In this document: piece after piece, positions 15,257 through 23,357 of the stretch
Position numbering within the stretch: position 1 is the first letter of the stretch
Layout of the letters: each line of letters begins with the position of its first letter
Virus record (IMG/VR): IMGVR_UViG_3300028844_000646
Coordinates: 1-29,941 of that record
Origin: a virus
Direction: 5' to 3' (one strand)
Length of the DNA: 29,941 nucleotides
Made by a program: the position numbers and the translations under genes
The notes under the pieces: model-generated
Seen by the model: only the letters and a program-made list of their open reading frames with translations
Told to the model about the DNA's origin: nothing
Database searches by the model: none

Positions 15257-17275
15257 TTAGAATGTTCCACCGTCAGTAGCAGTAACCGTTACAACACCTG
15301 AAGTAACTGTAAAGTCATTACTATCAAACGAAGCAACCCCTTTATTACTTGCAGTTGCTAATTCAGCAGCAATAGTAATTGTTCCAGATGATTCTGAAAC
15401 TGTCATACCTTCGCCTTGTGTAAATGTAATTGTGCTACCTAAAGCAGCTGCAGTTGAATTTGATCCATCTGTAACTGTTATTGTAGAATTTGCTAGTTTA
15501 CCATTACTGATTGATCCAGCAAGTTTACCTTCAGCAATTGAACCCGCCAACATATCATTTGTAATACCAGAAGCTTTAACTCTAATAGCGTCACTTGATA
15601 TTTCGATAGAAGCGTCATCTACAGCAACTGCTAATGTATTACCAGTTTTTGTTATTGCGTCTCCACCTGTTATCTGACCAGCACCAGAGAACTGAGCAAG
15701 TGTAATTGCGTCTGTTCCTAATGTAGGTTCGCCATTATGTGTAAATACATAACCGTTATCAGCGTTAGCAGTTCCTTCTTCAACAAATACAAAAGCACCA
15801 CCAGTAATTTCTGAAGCAGCGTCTGCGTCTGGTGTTCTTGTTAGAACATAAGCAGCTGATCCTGAACCAACAGTTGTTACTGTATAGACACCGTTTTGTG
15901 TAGTTGTTGATTGATCTTTTAATAATATTCTGTCGCCAGCTGTTGGAACTTGACCATCAATTGAGAAAGCACCATTTGAACCAGCAGTGATTGTTCCAGC
16001 ACCATTGTTATATGTTCCAGCAACGTTAGCTGTTGTCGCATATCTAACAGAAGCTTTTACATCTAAACCATTAGCAACACTATCAACATATCCTTTAGTA
16101 GCAGCGTCTGTAGCGGCTGTCGGAAGAGAAACACTTGTTATTTTTGATGAATTAACATCTACTGTTCCTGATCCGTTTGGATCCAAAGTGATATTACCGT
16201 TTGAGTCAGTTGATGTAATACTATTACCATTAATCGTAAGATTATCTACAGCAATTTGAGTCATTGCTGCTAAAGCAGTAATTGTGTCTCCAAGTGATAC
16301 ATCTGTTGAACCAATTGTAACACCGTCATTTGCTAGTTTCGCATTAGCAACTGAACCTGTTAGTTTATCACTAGATACTGAAGCGTCAACTAATTGAGAA
16401 CCATTAATAACTTTGTTAGTTAAAGTGTCTGAACTTGAAGCAGTTATGAAAGCTGAAGTCGTGTTACTGTAATTAGCTAAATCATTATCTACAACTAAAT
16501 CAATAGTTCCATCAGAATCTTCGTAAGTTGCTGTAATTAATGTTTCAGTATTACTAGTAAACATCGCACCAGCGATATCTTGTATTCTTTCAGCATTAAC
16601 TGTAACATCTCCAGAAGATACTGTAAAGTCTGTGCCATCAAATGTAGCAATACCTTTATTAGTTTCTGTAGCGTCTTCAGCAGCAATTGATATATTGTTG
16701 TTTGAAACTGTTGTAGTAATACCTTCACCACCAGCGAAAGTTAATGTTTCACCTGTACTAAAGTTATCAGTTGTTGTTCCGTCTGAAATTGTAAATGCAC
16801 CAGAAGCAACAGCAGCAAAGCTTAAGTTACCTGATCCATCAACTTTTAGATATTGTCCATCAGAACCTGCTGTAGCGGGTAATGTTAAACTTACATCAGC
16901 TGAAAGAGCTGCCGGAGACTTTAACAATACTGAATGAGCACCGTTGTTAGTTGCTTCGTTAAATTTAATTCCACCACCAGCAGATGCGTTATTACCTACA
17001 AGTAGTTGATCTATTGCGTTATTTGAATCTGTGATTACAGCAGATGAAGCTGTAAGTGTTCCATGAACATGATTTGCTAGATCAGCAAAATACTTACCAC
17101 CGATAACTTCAACGTTAGCAGCATTGCCACCAGTTTCCGTTCCTGTTCCTATGAAAAGTCTATCACCTAAATTACCCTGAGTACCTGTACCATAAGTATA
17201 GGCCATTTGTCCTTGACCCAAGTTGGCAGGTGCGGCTACTCCAGAGGATCTTAATATTTTTATTACTGTTGCCAT
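15257..17275 (-). CDS. Tail fibre-like structural protein, 672 aa
   Basis: A repeat-rich fibre protein. The N-terminus MATVIKILRSSGVAAPANLG resembles that of the 349-aa fibre and may be a shared attachment module. Two related blocks, TNKGIATFDGTDFTVSSGDV (about residue 208) and SNKGVASFDSNDFTVTSGVV near the C-terminus, are internal duplications. Around residues 390-535 is a domain with AATKGYVDSVANGLDVKASV, TAGDRILLKDQSTTTQNGVY and ITGGAFVFVEEGTANADNGY. This module is frequent in phage tail fibres. The protein ends VTVTATDGGTF. It is probably a distal or connector fibre; no enzymatic motif was found. The 77-aa gene upstream ends 13 bases before it. Confidence 0.75.
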   Translation of the reverse strand: MATVIKILRSSGVAAPANLGQGQMAYTYGTGTQGNLGDRLFIGTGTETGGNAANVEVIGGKYFADLANHVHGTLTASSAVITDSNNAIDQLLVGNNASAGGGIKFNEATNNGAHSVLLKSPAALSADVSLTLPATAGSDGQYLKVDGSGNLSFAAVASGAFTISDGTTTDNFSTGETLTFAGGEGITTTVSNNNISIAAEDATETNKGIATFDGTDFTVSSGDVTVNAERIQDIAGAMFTSNTETLITATYEDSDGTIDLVVDNDLANYSNTTSAFITASSSDTLTNKVINGSQLVDASVSSDKLTGSVANAKLANDGVTIGSTDVSLGDTITALAAMTQIAVDNLTINGNSITSTDSNGNITLDPNGSGTVDVNSSKITSVSLPTAATDAATKGYVDSVANGLDVKASVRYATTANVAGTYNNGAGTITAGSNGAFSIDGQVPTAGDRILLKDQSTTTQNGVYTVTTVGSGSAAYVLTRTPDADAASEITGGAFVFVEEGTANADNGYVFTHNGEPTLGTDAITLAQFSGAGQITGGDAITKTGNTLAVAVDDASIEISSDAIRVKASGITNDMLAGSIAEGKLAGSISNGKLANSTITVTDGSNSTAAALGSTITFTQGEGMTVSESSGTITIAAELATASNKGVASFDSNDFTVTSGVVTVTATDGGTF

Positions 17276-17288
17276 TGTTTATTTTCCT

Positions 17289-17522
17289 TTAAAAGTTACC
17301 ACCGTTAAGGTCTAATTTACCAGTTGTGGTGTTAATTACGTTTCTACTTACAAATTTATTACTAGAAGCGTCATACTGAAGTATGGCGCCGTCTTCTAAA
17401 GAAGTGGCATTCACATCATTTAAGCCGGTTAGAGTAGAAGCTGTTCCAGCACTTGGAACAGTAACAGAGACCTGACTTGGACTTGAATTTGTCGAGTAAA
17501 TCTTTGCTTTATTTTGTGCCAT
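17289..17522 (-). CDS. Small fibre-associated protein, 77 aa
   Basis: A short Ser/Thr-rich protein. The middle (LTGLNDVNATSLEDGAILQY, residues 31-50) is a motif found in many phage fibre and baseplate proteins, where it precedes a YDxxxxKFV strand, as here. The C-terminus ends NGGNF, echoing the DGGTF end of the adjacent 672-aa fibre. It may be a cap, a chaperone-like partner or a detached N-terminal segment of a fibre. Two tandem late promoters (17550-17557 and 17570-17577) precede it, so it starts a transcription unit with the downstream fibres. Specific function unknown. Confidence 0.6.
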   Translation of the reverse strand: MAQNKAKIYSTNSSPSQVSVTVPSAGTASTLTGLNDVNATSLEDGAILQYDASSNKFVSRNVINTTTGKLDLNGGNF

Positions 17523-17549
17523 TTCTGGTCTCCTTCTCTCTTTAATGTA

Positions 17550-17557
17550 TATTTATA
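17550..17557 (-). promoter_or_regulatory. T4-type late promoter (proximal of a tandem pair)
   Basis: An exact TATAAATA box on the minus strand, 27 bases before the 77-aa gene. A second copy lies exactly 20 bp further upstream. Confidence 0.75.
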
Positions 17558-17569
17558 TACAATTAAGTA

Positions 17570-17577
17570 TATTTATA
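17570..17577 (-). promoter_or_regulatory. T4-type late promoter (distal of a tandem pair)
   Basis: A second exact TATAAATA box on the minus strand, 20 bp upstream of the proximal box, in the 73-base gap after the 114-aa gene. The two may raise transcription of the fibre operon. Confidence 0.72.
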
Positions 17578-17595
17578 ATAACTATTTATTAAAGA

Positions 17596-17940
17596 TTAAA
17601 TGGTGACTGATGGCGAAACTGTAATTATTCCTTCGATAACTCTTGTTACAGTATTATCAGATGTCTTTTGTATTTCAACATCAAATACGTATCTCTTAGG
17701 CGCCTCTAAAGCGCTTGTTTGAGTAGTTGAAAGTTTAAGAGTTATGATACCTAAAGTAGGGTCATTGTTGATGGTAGTCGTAAAAGTTGTTCGAGTTCTA
17801 GTGCTAGCATAGCCTTGAGCCATTTTAGCACTCGCAGTAAAACCCGTCAAATCAAACGTTTCTCCAGTATGATCAAATACTGTTACATCTGTTGAGAATG
17901 ATGTTCCTTGATCAATCCTTAGATTTACTGTCGCTGCCAT
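17596..17940 (-). CDS. Small beta-sandwich-like structural protein, 114 aa
   Basis: The 114-residue protein opens MAATVNLRIDQGTSFSTDVT, followed by HTGETFDLTGFTASAKMAQG. The pattern of an aromatic-ended strand, an acidic turn, DLTGxxxxAxM and later paired strands (TLGIITLKLSTTQTSAL, RYVFDVEIQK) resembles the Ig-like N-terminal domains of phage baseplate-upper and accessory virion proteins. It ends VIEGIITVSPSVTI. Its start overlaps the end of the upstream 77-residue gene. A small decoration or adapter protein is plausible but unproven. It lacks cysteines, membrane segments and enzyme motifs. Confidence 0.6.
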   Translation of the reverse strand: MAATVNLRIDQGTSFSTDVTVFDHTGETFDLTGFTASAKMAQGYASTRTRTTFTTTINNDPTLGIITLKLSTTQTSALEAPKRYVFDVEIQKTSDNTVTRVIEGIITVSPSVTI

Positions 17941-18145
17941 TTAATTCTTCTAATCCTTTTTTAATCTTTTCATTATAATGATTAGTAAGAACCTCAATTT
18001 TCTCTAGTTCTACTATGTGTCTAACTTTTGATGATTGCATTTCCATTTTAGCAACAATACTGTTCCTAATATCCATAGGCAAATCACTTGTTTTGTATTC
18101 TTTACCGTCAATTGTCATTGTCTCTTGTTTTACTTCTTGTGTCAT
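17912..18145 (-). CDS. Small helical hypothetical protein, 77 aa
   Basis: The ATG at 18145 is preferred over a GTG two codons upstream, because a GAGG ribosome site sits five bases before it. The product begins MTQEVKQETMTIDGKEYKTS. A TIDGKEY beta hairpin is followed by a long charged helix (MEMQSSKVRHIVELEKIEVL). This pattern resembles, tentatively, the DUF6447-type small proteins common in marine phages, which are of unknown function. It overlaps the next gene by 29 bases. A late promoter at 18177-18184 serves it. A chaperone or adapter for fibre assembly is one possibility, from location only. Confidence 0.6.
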   Translation of the reverse strand: MTQEVKQETMTIDGKEYKTSDLPMDIRNSIVAKMEMQSSKVRHIVELEKIEVLTNHYNEKIKKGLEELNGSDSKSKD

Positions 18146-18176
18146 TATCACCTCACTATGTTGTTTGTTATAAAGT

Positions 18177-18184
18177 TATTTATA
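18177..18184 (-). promoter_or_regulatory. T4-type late promoter after the giant fibre gene
   Basis: An exact TATAAATA box on the minus strand, about 31 bases before the small helical gene starting at 18145. It lies in the 47-base gap after the 1533-residue fibre gene. Confidence 0.75.
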
Positions 18185-18198
18185 CTAGTTGTTAAACC

Positions 18199-21100
18199 CT
18201 ATGTATTATCGGATTTTATCCAACCAGAGCCAGTTATGAATAGTAGTTCAACAGTGGTTCTATTTGTACTTAAAACTAAATTATTAACGTCACCTTGAAT
18301 ATTATTACCACCTCTAGCTATTGTTATATTATTAGTAGCCGCATTTCCACCGATATCTATAAGTTTCACTCGTTGTCCATTAACTGGAGAGCTTGGTAAA
18401 GTAGCTGTTACAACATTACTTGCTGTACTTACTAGATATGCAGTATAGTTTGACGCCGCTACGATAGAAAAATCAGCAGTCTTAATAGTAAGGTCGGTTG
18501 TCATACCTACACCTGCTCCACCTGTTCCTACAGCAATAGTTGATTTGGTTATAGTTGGTATTTGTGCATAAGTTCTAGCACCTTTAAAACCATGGAATAG
18601 ATGTATAGGAGCACCACTACCATTAGCTTGGGCAGTAGCGATTAACTCATTTTCAACTTCAGACCAAATTTGAATACTATTATCAGTATAATATCTAAGA
18701 CTAATCATACCTACTGGATTATTAACACCTATTCTTCTATATCCAGGTATAGTTCCACTGCCAGCTTCAAAGTAACCATCGGTAGCACTACCTGATGTAC
18801 CAGCTGCTGAAGTATTAAAATTATAATCAGGGCCAATAATACTTTCATTAGTTTGATATTGGAATCTATTTGTTAGTAGTTCTTCAGCATTTGAAACACC
18901 TGAAAGATTACCTGTATAATTAGTTCCAAAGAAATCTCCTTGAGCCACAAAACTTAAATTAATATTTATTTGTTCACCTGGGTTAATAGATATACCACTT
19001 TTAATAACTGTATGATCTTCAACACCATTTTTAACACCATCTTCCGAATTATCAAAGTCGTGTGCAACTTCCCAATCAAAATTAGTATTAGTTATAGAAC
19101 CATTAGGGAATGTAGCATTAGACCAAGCACCAAATTGTACTTTAAAAGAATTTACAGATAATGGATTAATTGTTCTACCAATTGTATTTTCAGCACCACC
19201 AGTTTTATCTACTAATTCTAAATGACCGTCACTTAAAAATCTAAGGGATAAAGGTGCATTGTTAGCAACTGAATATTCACTTCCACTATTATAATCAGTA
19301 ACCTCTGTGTTTGTACTATCTCCAAATGTTACAGTACCATCTTTAAAGAAAAATACTGTATTCCAATTTGTTACAACAATCTGGTTTTGATATGTTTGAG
19401 CAGTTTGAGCACCGTCCCAAATACCCATTCGCCACTGTCGATCAGTAGTCATATTAAAGTTATATTCAGAACCTCTTGTTAATTCTTCACCCCAATAAAA
19501 AGGTCCTTGATTCGCTACTGCAGTAGTCGTTGTTGAAACATTAACTGGATCATCAGCATTAGTTCCATATGAAATATACCATTGATTACTTCCAGAAACC
19601 AGTCCAACAGGATTGATTAAAGTAGATGCATCGATACTAACTGTTGTAGAATCAGATTTAGTTAAAACTAAATTAGTCCCAACAACCGCACCACTTGCAA
19701 GTTCAGCACCAGCACTACCACTAACTGTGATAGTTTTAGTTGTTCCTGTTCCACTAGCAGTTACGCCACCACCAACAAAGTTAATTGTTGAGGCCGCTGT
19801 TGCTAATGATGATCCTTCTTCTTGTATAGTAATCGCACTTCCGCCACCACCAGATGAAGCAATTGTTCCATCAGCGGCAATAGTAATATTACTACCTGCC
19901 GTTAAAGCGGCAACAACGTTAGTTGTGTCAGTAACATCAGCACTTGCTTCGATACCATCTAATTTTGTATGATCTGCGTCAGTGAATACGTTTGAATCAG
20001 TGGCCGCTTCAACAGCAGTTCTAATTTCAGCGTCTGTCTGATCAGCTGTAGCACTTGCTTCGATACCATCTAATTTTGTATGATCTGCATCAGTGAATAC
20101 ATTTGAATCAGTGGCCGCTTCGACAGCTGCTCTAATTTCGGCATCCGTTTGATCAGCTGTAGCACTAGCTTCAATAGCGTCTAGTTTAGTATGATCTGCA
20201 TCTGTAAATACATTTGAATCAGAAGCCGCTTCAACAGCAGTTCTAATTTCAGCGTCTGATTGGTCAGCAGTAGCAGCTTGTTCAACTGTTCCTAATTTTG
20301 ATTTTTCAGCGTCTGTAAATTCGTTTGTATCATTTAAAGCCTCATAAGCTGTTTTAATTTGAGTGGCACTTACAACACCAGTTGAACCAACAACAGATGT
20401 AACACCACCAGTAGGTGTTAATAATAATGTGAAGTCTGCCATAGTTCCAGCAGAACCACCGTTATGAATATATGTTTTATTTTGATCTGTTCTAACAACA
20501 ACATCACCTTGACTAGTTGATAAAGCTAATTGAGTAGATTCACTACCAACAGTAAATACATCTGTGATAGCAATTTGAGCAGCAGAAATTTGACCACCAG
20601 CACTAATACTAATATTAGTTCCAGCAGATAGAGCATTTACAACATTTGATGTATCTGTTATATCAGCGCCTGCCTCAATACCATCTAATTTTGTGTGATC
20701 TGCGTCTGTAAATACATTTGAATCCGTAGCAGCCTCAACAGCTGCTCTAATTTCAGCGTCTGATTGATCGGCTGTAGCACTTGCTTCTATAGCATTTAAT
20801 TTTGTGTGATCTGCATCTGTAAATACGTTAGAGTCTGTAGCCGCTTCAACAGCTGCTCTAATTTCGGCATCCGTTTGATCAGCACTAGCATTTGTCTCAA
20901 CAGTTCCTAATTTAACATTATCAGCGTCTGTGAAAGCGTTAGTATTACTCTGAGCTTCATATAAAGCTTTTATTTCTCCACCAGTTAAATCGTCTTTCGC
21001 ATTTGTCTCAACAGTTCCTAATTTAGTATGATCAGCGTCTGTAAATACATTTGAATCTGTGGCTGCTTCAACAGCAGTTCTAACTTCAGCGTTAGTTAAG

Positions 21101-22800
21101 TTTGCTATGGTAATAGTTTTAGTTGCTCCTGTTCCAGAAGCAGTTACACCAGAACCAACAAAGTTAAGTGTTTCGGCTGCTGTTGATAATGATGAACCTT
21201 CTTCTTGTACAGTAATAGCGGCACCACCACCTGAAACTGTAATAGTTTTAGTTGCTCCTGTTCCAGAAGCAGTTACACCAGAACCAACAAAATTAATTGT
21301 AGTTGCAGCTGTTGATAATGATGAACCTTCTTCTTGTATAGTGATTGCAGTTCCACCACTACCAGTTTGATCGGCAACCCAAGCATAGTCTGAACCATTC
21401 CAACTTAATATCTGCCCAGATGAAGCTGATCCTGTATTTAAATGTGTATCAACTCTTGCATCTGTATAATACAAATTAGTGCCTTCTGGTAAATTAGCAG
21501 TTGTAGAAGTTGTTGTATCTAATAAACCAATCCAGTTACCAGCATGAGCAAAATAAGCTTTACCAGTAGCGTGAACATGAGCAAACATACCATGATAAGT
21601 TGTAGCACTTGGTAAATCACCTGAAGTTGCAAACATGTTTTTAAATAGTAATTGACCTGTTGTAGTAATATTATTAGAACCCATATCTAAATCAGAACCT
21701 GTTACAGCAGTAATTGCTCTCGCATCTGTGTAATATAGATTAGTTGTTCCTTCAGCAACTGTGTCTGAATTTCCTTGTGTGTATGTAATAGCACCAGTTG
21801 TAGAGTTATAAGCAATTGAACCACTAGCAGATATTGAACCTCTTGCTCTGGCGTCTGTGTAATATAGATTACTTGAACCTTCAGCAATTTCATCTGAATT
21901 ATCTTTTGTTAAAATTTGTGAGTCAACATATGCTTTAACTGATTGTTGAGATGGAAGTTTAGTAGCACTATCTGATACCATGTTGTCTTCATCTATCAAT
22001 GCATTTGTAATTCTTGCATCTGCTCTGGCATCCGTGTAGTATAAATTTGTTGTTCCCTCAGAAAGATCATCTGTATCTTTTGTTGCTAATTGAGTATTAA
22101 ATCTTGGGTCAAATGTAGAGTTAAAATCACTAGTAGCTAATTTGGTAGCAATACTGTTTGTAATTGTTGTAGAGAAATTAGCGTCATCACCTATTGCTGC
22201 TGCTAATTCATTTAATGTGTCTAATGCGCCTGGTGACGAATCAATTAAAGTATCAATTTTTAATTGTGCTCTTGCGTCTGCTCTAGCATCTGTGTAATAT
22301 AAATTTGTTCCCTCTGCTAAATCAGTGGTAGACTTACCTGAAAGATCAACTGTAAAATTAGATGAATCATAACCATCATTTGTAATAGTTACTGTGTTAC
22401 CACTAACAGATGTCGAAACTCCTGTGCCACCAGCAATTTGTAAAGTTCCACCTAAAGATTGAGTTATTGTTGTAACTGCATCCCCTCTAAATAAAATATT
22501 AGGATTTACTAATTTCGCATTGGTAATTGAACCCGCTAATTGAGTATTTGTAATTGTTCCAACCAATGAACTTGTTGGATAATTAGTAGCGTCTGATAAA
22601 TCAAATGCTGGAGTGGCATCTGTGTCACCTAGACTTAATGTAAGACCACCTAAACTAATAGTAGTGTTTAGTGTTGTTCCATTACCAAAGCCGGTGTAAA
22701 TTTCGTTGAAGTTATCATTAATTTTGATAGCACCTACTCTTAACTCATCTCCTGATGCGTCATTTGCTGCTGATCCAATATTTACGAGTTGTTTTGCCAT
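18199..22800 (-). CDS. Giant tail fibre protein, 1533 aa
   Basis: The largest gene in the window. It starts MAKQLVNIGSAANDASGDEL, then RVGAIKINDNFNEIYTGFGN, a common N-terminal attachment domain of marine T4-like fibres. Five copies of NLYYTDAR lie in the first third. An LNELAAAIGDDANF module matches the 368-aa fibre. Three copies of a domain beginning I-T-[IV]-QEEGSS and containing FVG-x-GVTASGTG follow. Two arrays of 37-residue units (EIRAAVEAATDSNVFTDADH type) lie at about residues 570-715 and 815-960. Unique sequence from about 1000 includes tryptophan-rich beta segments, probably the receptor-binding part. The end (about 1440-1533) resembles a common fibre C-terminal domain, finishing FITGSGWIKSDNT. 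Long-fibre identity is inferred. Confidence 0.82.
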   Translation of the reverse strand: MAKQLVNIGSAANDASGDELRVGAIKINDNFNEIYTGFGNGTTLNTTISLGGLTLSLGDTDATPAFDLSDATNYPTSSLVGTITNTQLAGSITNAKLVNPNILFRGDAVTTITQSLGGTLQIAGGTGVSTSVSGNTVTITNDGYDSSNFTVDLSGKSTTDLAEGTNLYYTDARADARAQLKIDTLIDSSPGALDTLNELAAAIGDDANFSTTITNSIATKLATSDFNSTFDPRFNTQLATKDTDDLSEGTTNLYYTDARADARITNALIDEDNMVSDSATKLPSQQSVKAYVDSQILTKDNSDEIAEGSSNLYYTDARARGSISASGSIAYNSTTGAITYTQGNSDTVAEGTTNLYYTDARAITAVTGSDLDMGSNNITTTGQLLFKNMFATSGDLPSATTYHGMFAHVHATGKAYFAHAGNWIGLLDTTTSTTANLPEGTNLYYTDARVDTHLNTGSASSGQILSWNGSDYAWVADQTGSGGTAITIQEEGSSLSTAATTINFVGSGVTASGTGATKTITVSGGGAAITVQEEGSSLSTAAETLNFVGSGVTASGTGATKTITIANLTNAEVRTAVEAATDSNVFTDADHTKLGTVETNAKDDLTGGEIKALYEAQSNTNAFTDADNVKLGTVETNASADQTDAEIRAAVEAATDSNVFTDADHTKLNAIEASATADQSDAEIRAAVEAATDSNVFTDADHTKLDGIEAGADITDTSNVVNALSAGTNISISAGGQISAAQIAITDVFTVGSESTQLALSTSQGDVVVRTDQNKTYIHNGGSAGTMADFTLLLTPTGGVTSVVGSTGVVSATQIKTAYEALNDTNEFTDAEKSKLGTVEQAATADQSDAEIRTAVEAASDSNVFTDADHTKLDAIEASATADQTDAEIRAAVEAATDSNVFTDADHTKLDGIEASATADQTDAEIRTAVEAATDSNVFTDADHTKLDGIEASADVTDTTNVVAALTAGSNITIAADGTIASSGGGGSAITIQEEGSSLATAASTINFVGGGVTASGTGTTKTITVSGSAGAELASGAVVGTNLVLTKSDSTTVSIDASTLINPVGLVSGSNQWYISYGTNADDPVNVSTTTTAVANQGPFYWGEELTRGSEYNFNMTTDRQWRMGIWDGAQTAQTYQNQIVVTNWNTVFFFKDGTVTFGDSTNTEVTDYNSGSEYSVANNAPLSLRFLSDGHLELVDKTGGAENTIGRTINPLSVNSFKVQFGAWSNATFPNGSITNTNFDWEVAHDFDNSEDGVKNGVEDHTVIKSGISINPGEQININLSFVAQGDFFGTNYTGNLSGVSNAEELLTNRFQYQTNESIIGPDYNFNTSAAGTSGSATDGYFEAGSGTIPGYRRIGVNNPVGMISLRYYTDNSIQIWSEVENELIATAQANGSGAPIHLFHGFKGARTYAQIPTITKSTIAVGTGGAGVGMTTDLTIKTADFSIVAASNYTAYLVSTASNVVTATLPSSPVNGQRVKLIDIGGNAATNNITIARGGNNIQGDVNNLVLSTNRTTVELLFITGSGWIKSDNT
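19926..20345 (-). repeat. 111-bp tandem repeats, second array in the giant fibre
   Basis: Roughly four tandem units of 111 bp, each encoding 37 residues of the type EIRxAVEAATDSNVFTDADH followed by TKLD[GA]IEASATADQ. The period was measured from repeated plus-strand words (cacttgcttc at 19941 and 20052). Copies are near identical and therefore prone to recombination. Confidence 0.8.
20655..21095 (-). repeat. 111-bp tandem repeats, first array in the giant fibre
   Basis: Roughly four units of the same 37-residue repeat as the other array. One is divergent (EIKALYEAQSNTNAFTDADN). The two arrays are separated by about 300 bp coding for a different beta-rich segment. Confidence 0.78.
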
Positions 22801-22820
22801 TTGTGTCTATTCCTTTTGAA

Positions 22821-22828
22821 TATTTATA
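22821..22828 (-). promoter_or_regulatory. T4-type late promoter for the giant fibre gene (proximal)
   Basis: An exact TATAAATA box on the minus strand, 20 bases before the fibre start codon. It is the first of two boxes spaced 21 bp apart. Confidence 0.77.
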
Positions 22829-22841
22829 ATCAATATAGTAT

Positions 22842-22849
22842 TATTTATA
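22842..22849 (-). promoter_or_regulatory. T4-type late promoter for the giant fibre gene (distal)
   Basis: A second TATAAATA box on the minus strand. It overlaps the stop codon region of the 170-aa oxygenase gene and lies 21 bp upstream of the proximal box. Confidence 0.68.
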
Positions 22850-23357
22850 ACAATTTATTGAATGCAATATCATGTATTCCCATATGAAATACTATTCTTT
22901 CTTTACTAGGAGACTTTACTCCATGAGGTTTTTTAGTATTCAATACAACCATCGAATCATATAAAATACTATCATTTTCTATACCATCATCAAAATATAA
23001 TTCACCAGTATTTTCTGTTATAGGTATTACAAAAGAACACTTACTTTTTACGTCTGAATGTAAAGGTAACTCGCCACCTTCTTTTACTTTAAAGAAATTA
23101 CATCTAAATTCTTTAGGTCTTATATTAAACTCATTCCAAATACCTTTTATTAATCTTAATAATTTACGATCAAAATTGTGTATTTCCTGTACATAAAATT
23201 TATTCATATCTTCACCACCGGTAGCATTTTTTACATATTCTGAATATAATTGATTACTGTCTTCCCACTTGTTATTAAAATAATCGTTCCAAAAGTCTTT
23301 ATCTACCTTAAAATCTGTCTCAATAAAAAAGTTTTTATGCCATTTTTTATAAATCAT
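22845..23357 (-). CDS. Putative 2OG-Fe(II) oxygenase, 170 aa
   Basis: The C-terminal half has the cupin-type iron site of prolyl-4-hydroxylase-like or Asp-hydroxylase-like dioxygenases. His100 and Asp102 lie in LPLHSDVK, the distal His145 in KKPHGVK, and Arg154 in ERIVFHMG would hold 2-oxoglutarate. Strands CSFVIPIT and GELYFDD between them complete the pattern. The N-terminal 90 residues are helical and charged. Such enzymes hydroxylate protein side chains or small molecules; the substrate here is unknown. The start overlaps the upstream oxygenase gene by 11 bases with an AGGA site at good spacing. It is the last gene before the giant fibre gene. Confidence 0.7.
   Translation of the reverse strand: MIYKKWHKNFFIETDFKVDKDFWNDYFNNKWEDSNQLYSEYVKNATGGEDMNKFYVQEIHNFDRKLLRLIKGIWNEFNIRPKEFRCNFFKVKEGGELPLHSDVKSKCSFVIPITENTGELYFDDGIENDSILYDSMVVLNTKKPHGVKSPSKERIVFHMGIHDIAFNKLL

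Noticed and set aside
19613-19972. Plus-strand open frame of 119 codons (and a similar one at 21059-21370) opposite the giant fibre
   Set aside because: They arise as mirror images of the repeat-coding DNA; their Pro/Val/Ala-rich products repeat only because the fibre repeats.
19926-21095. Regularly spaced repeats that could suggest a CRISPR array
   Set aside because: The 111-bp units are in frame, code for a fibre repeat and have no unique spacers.
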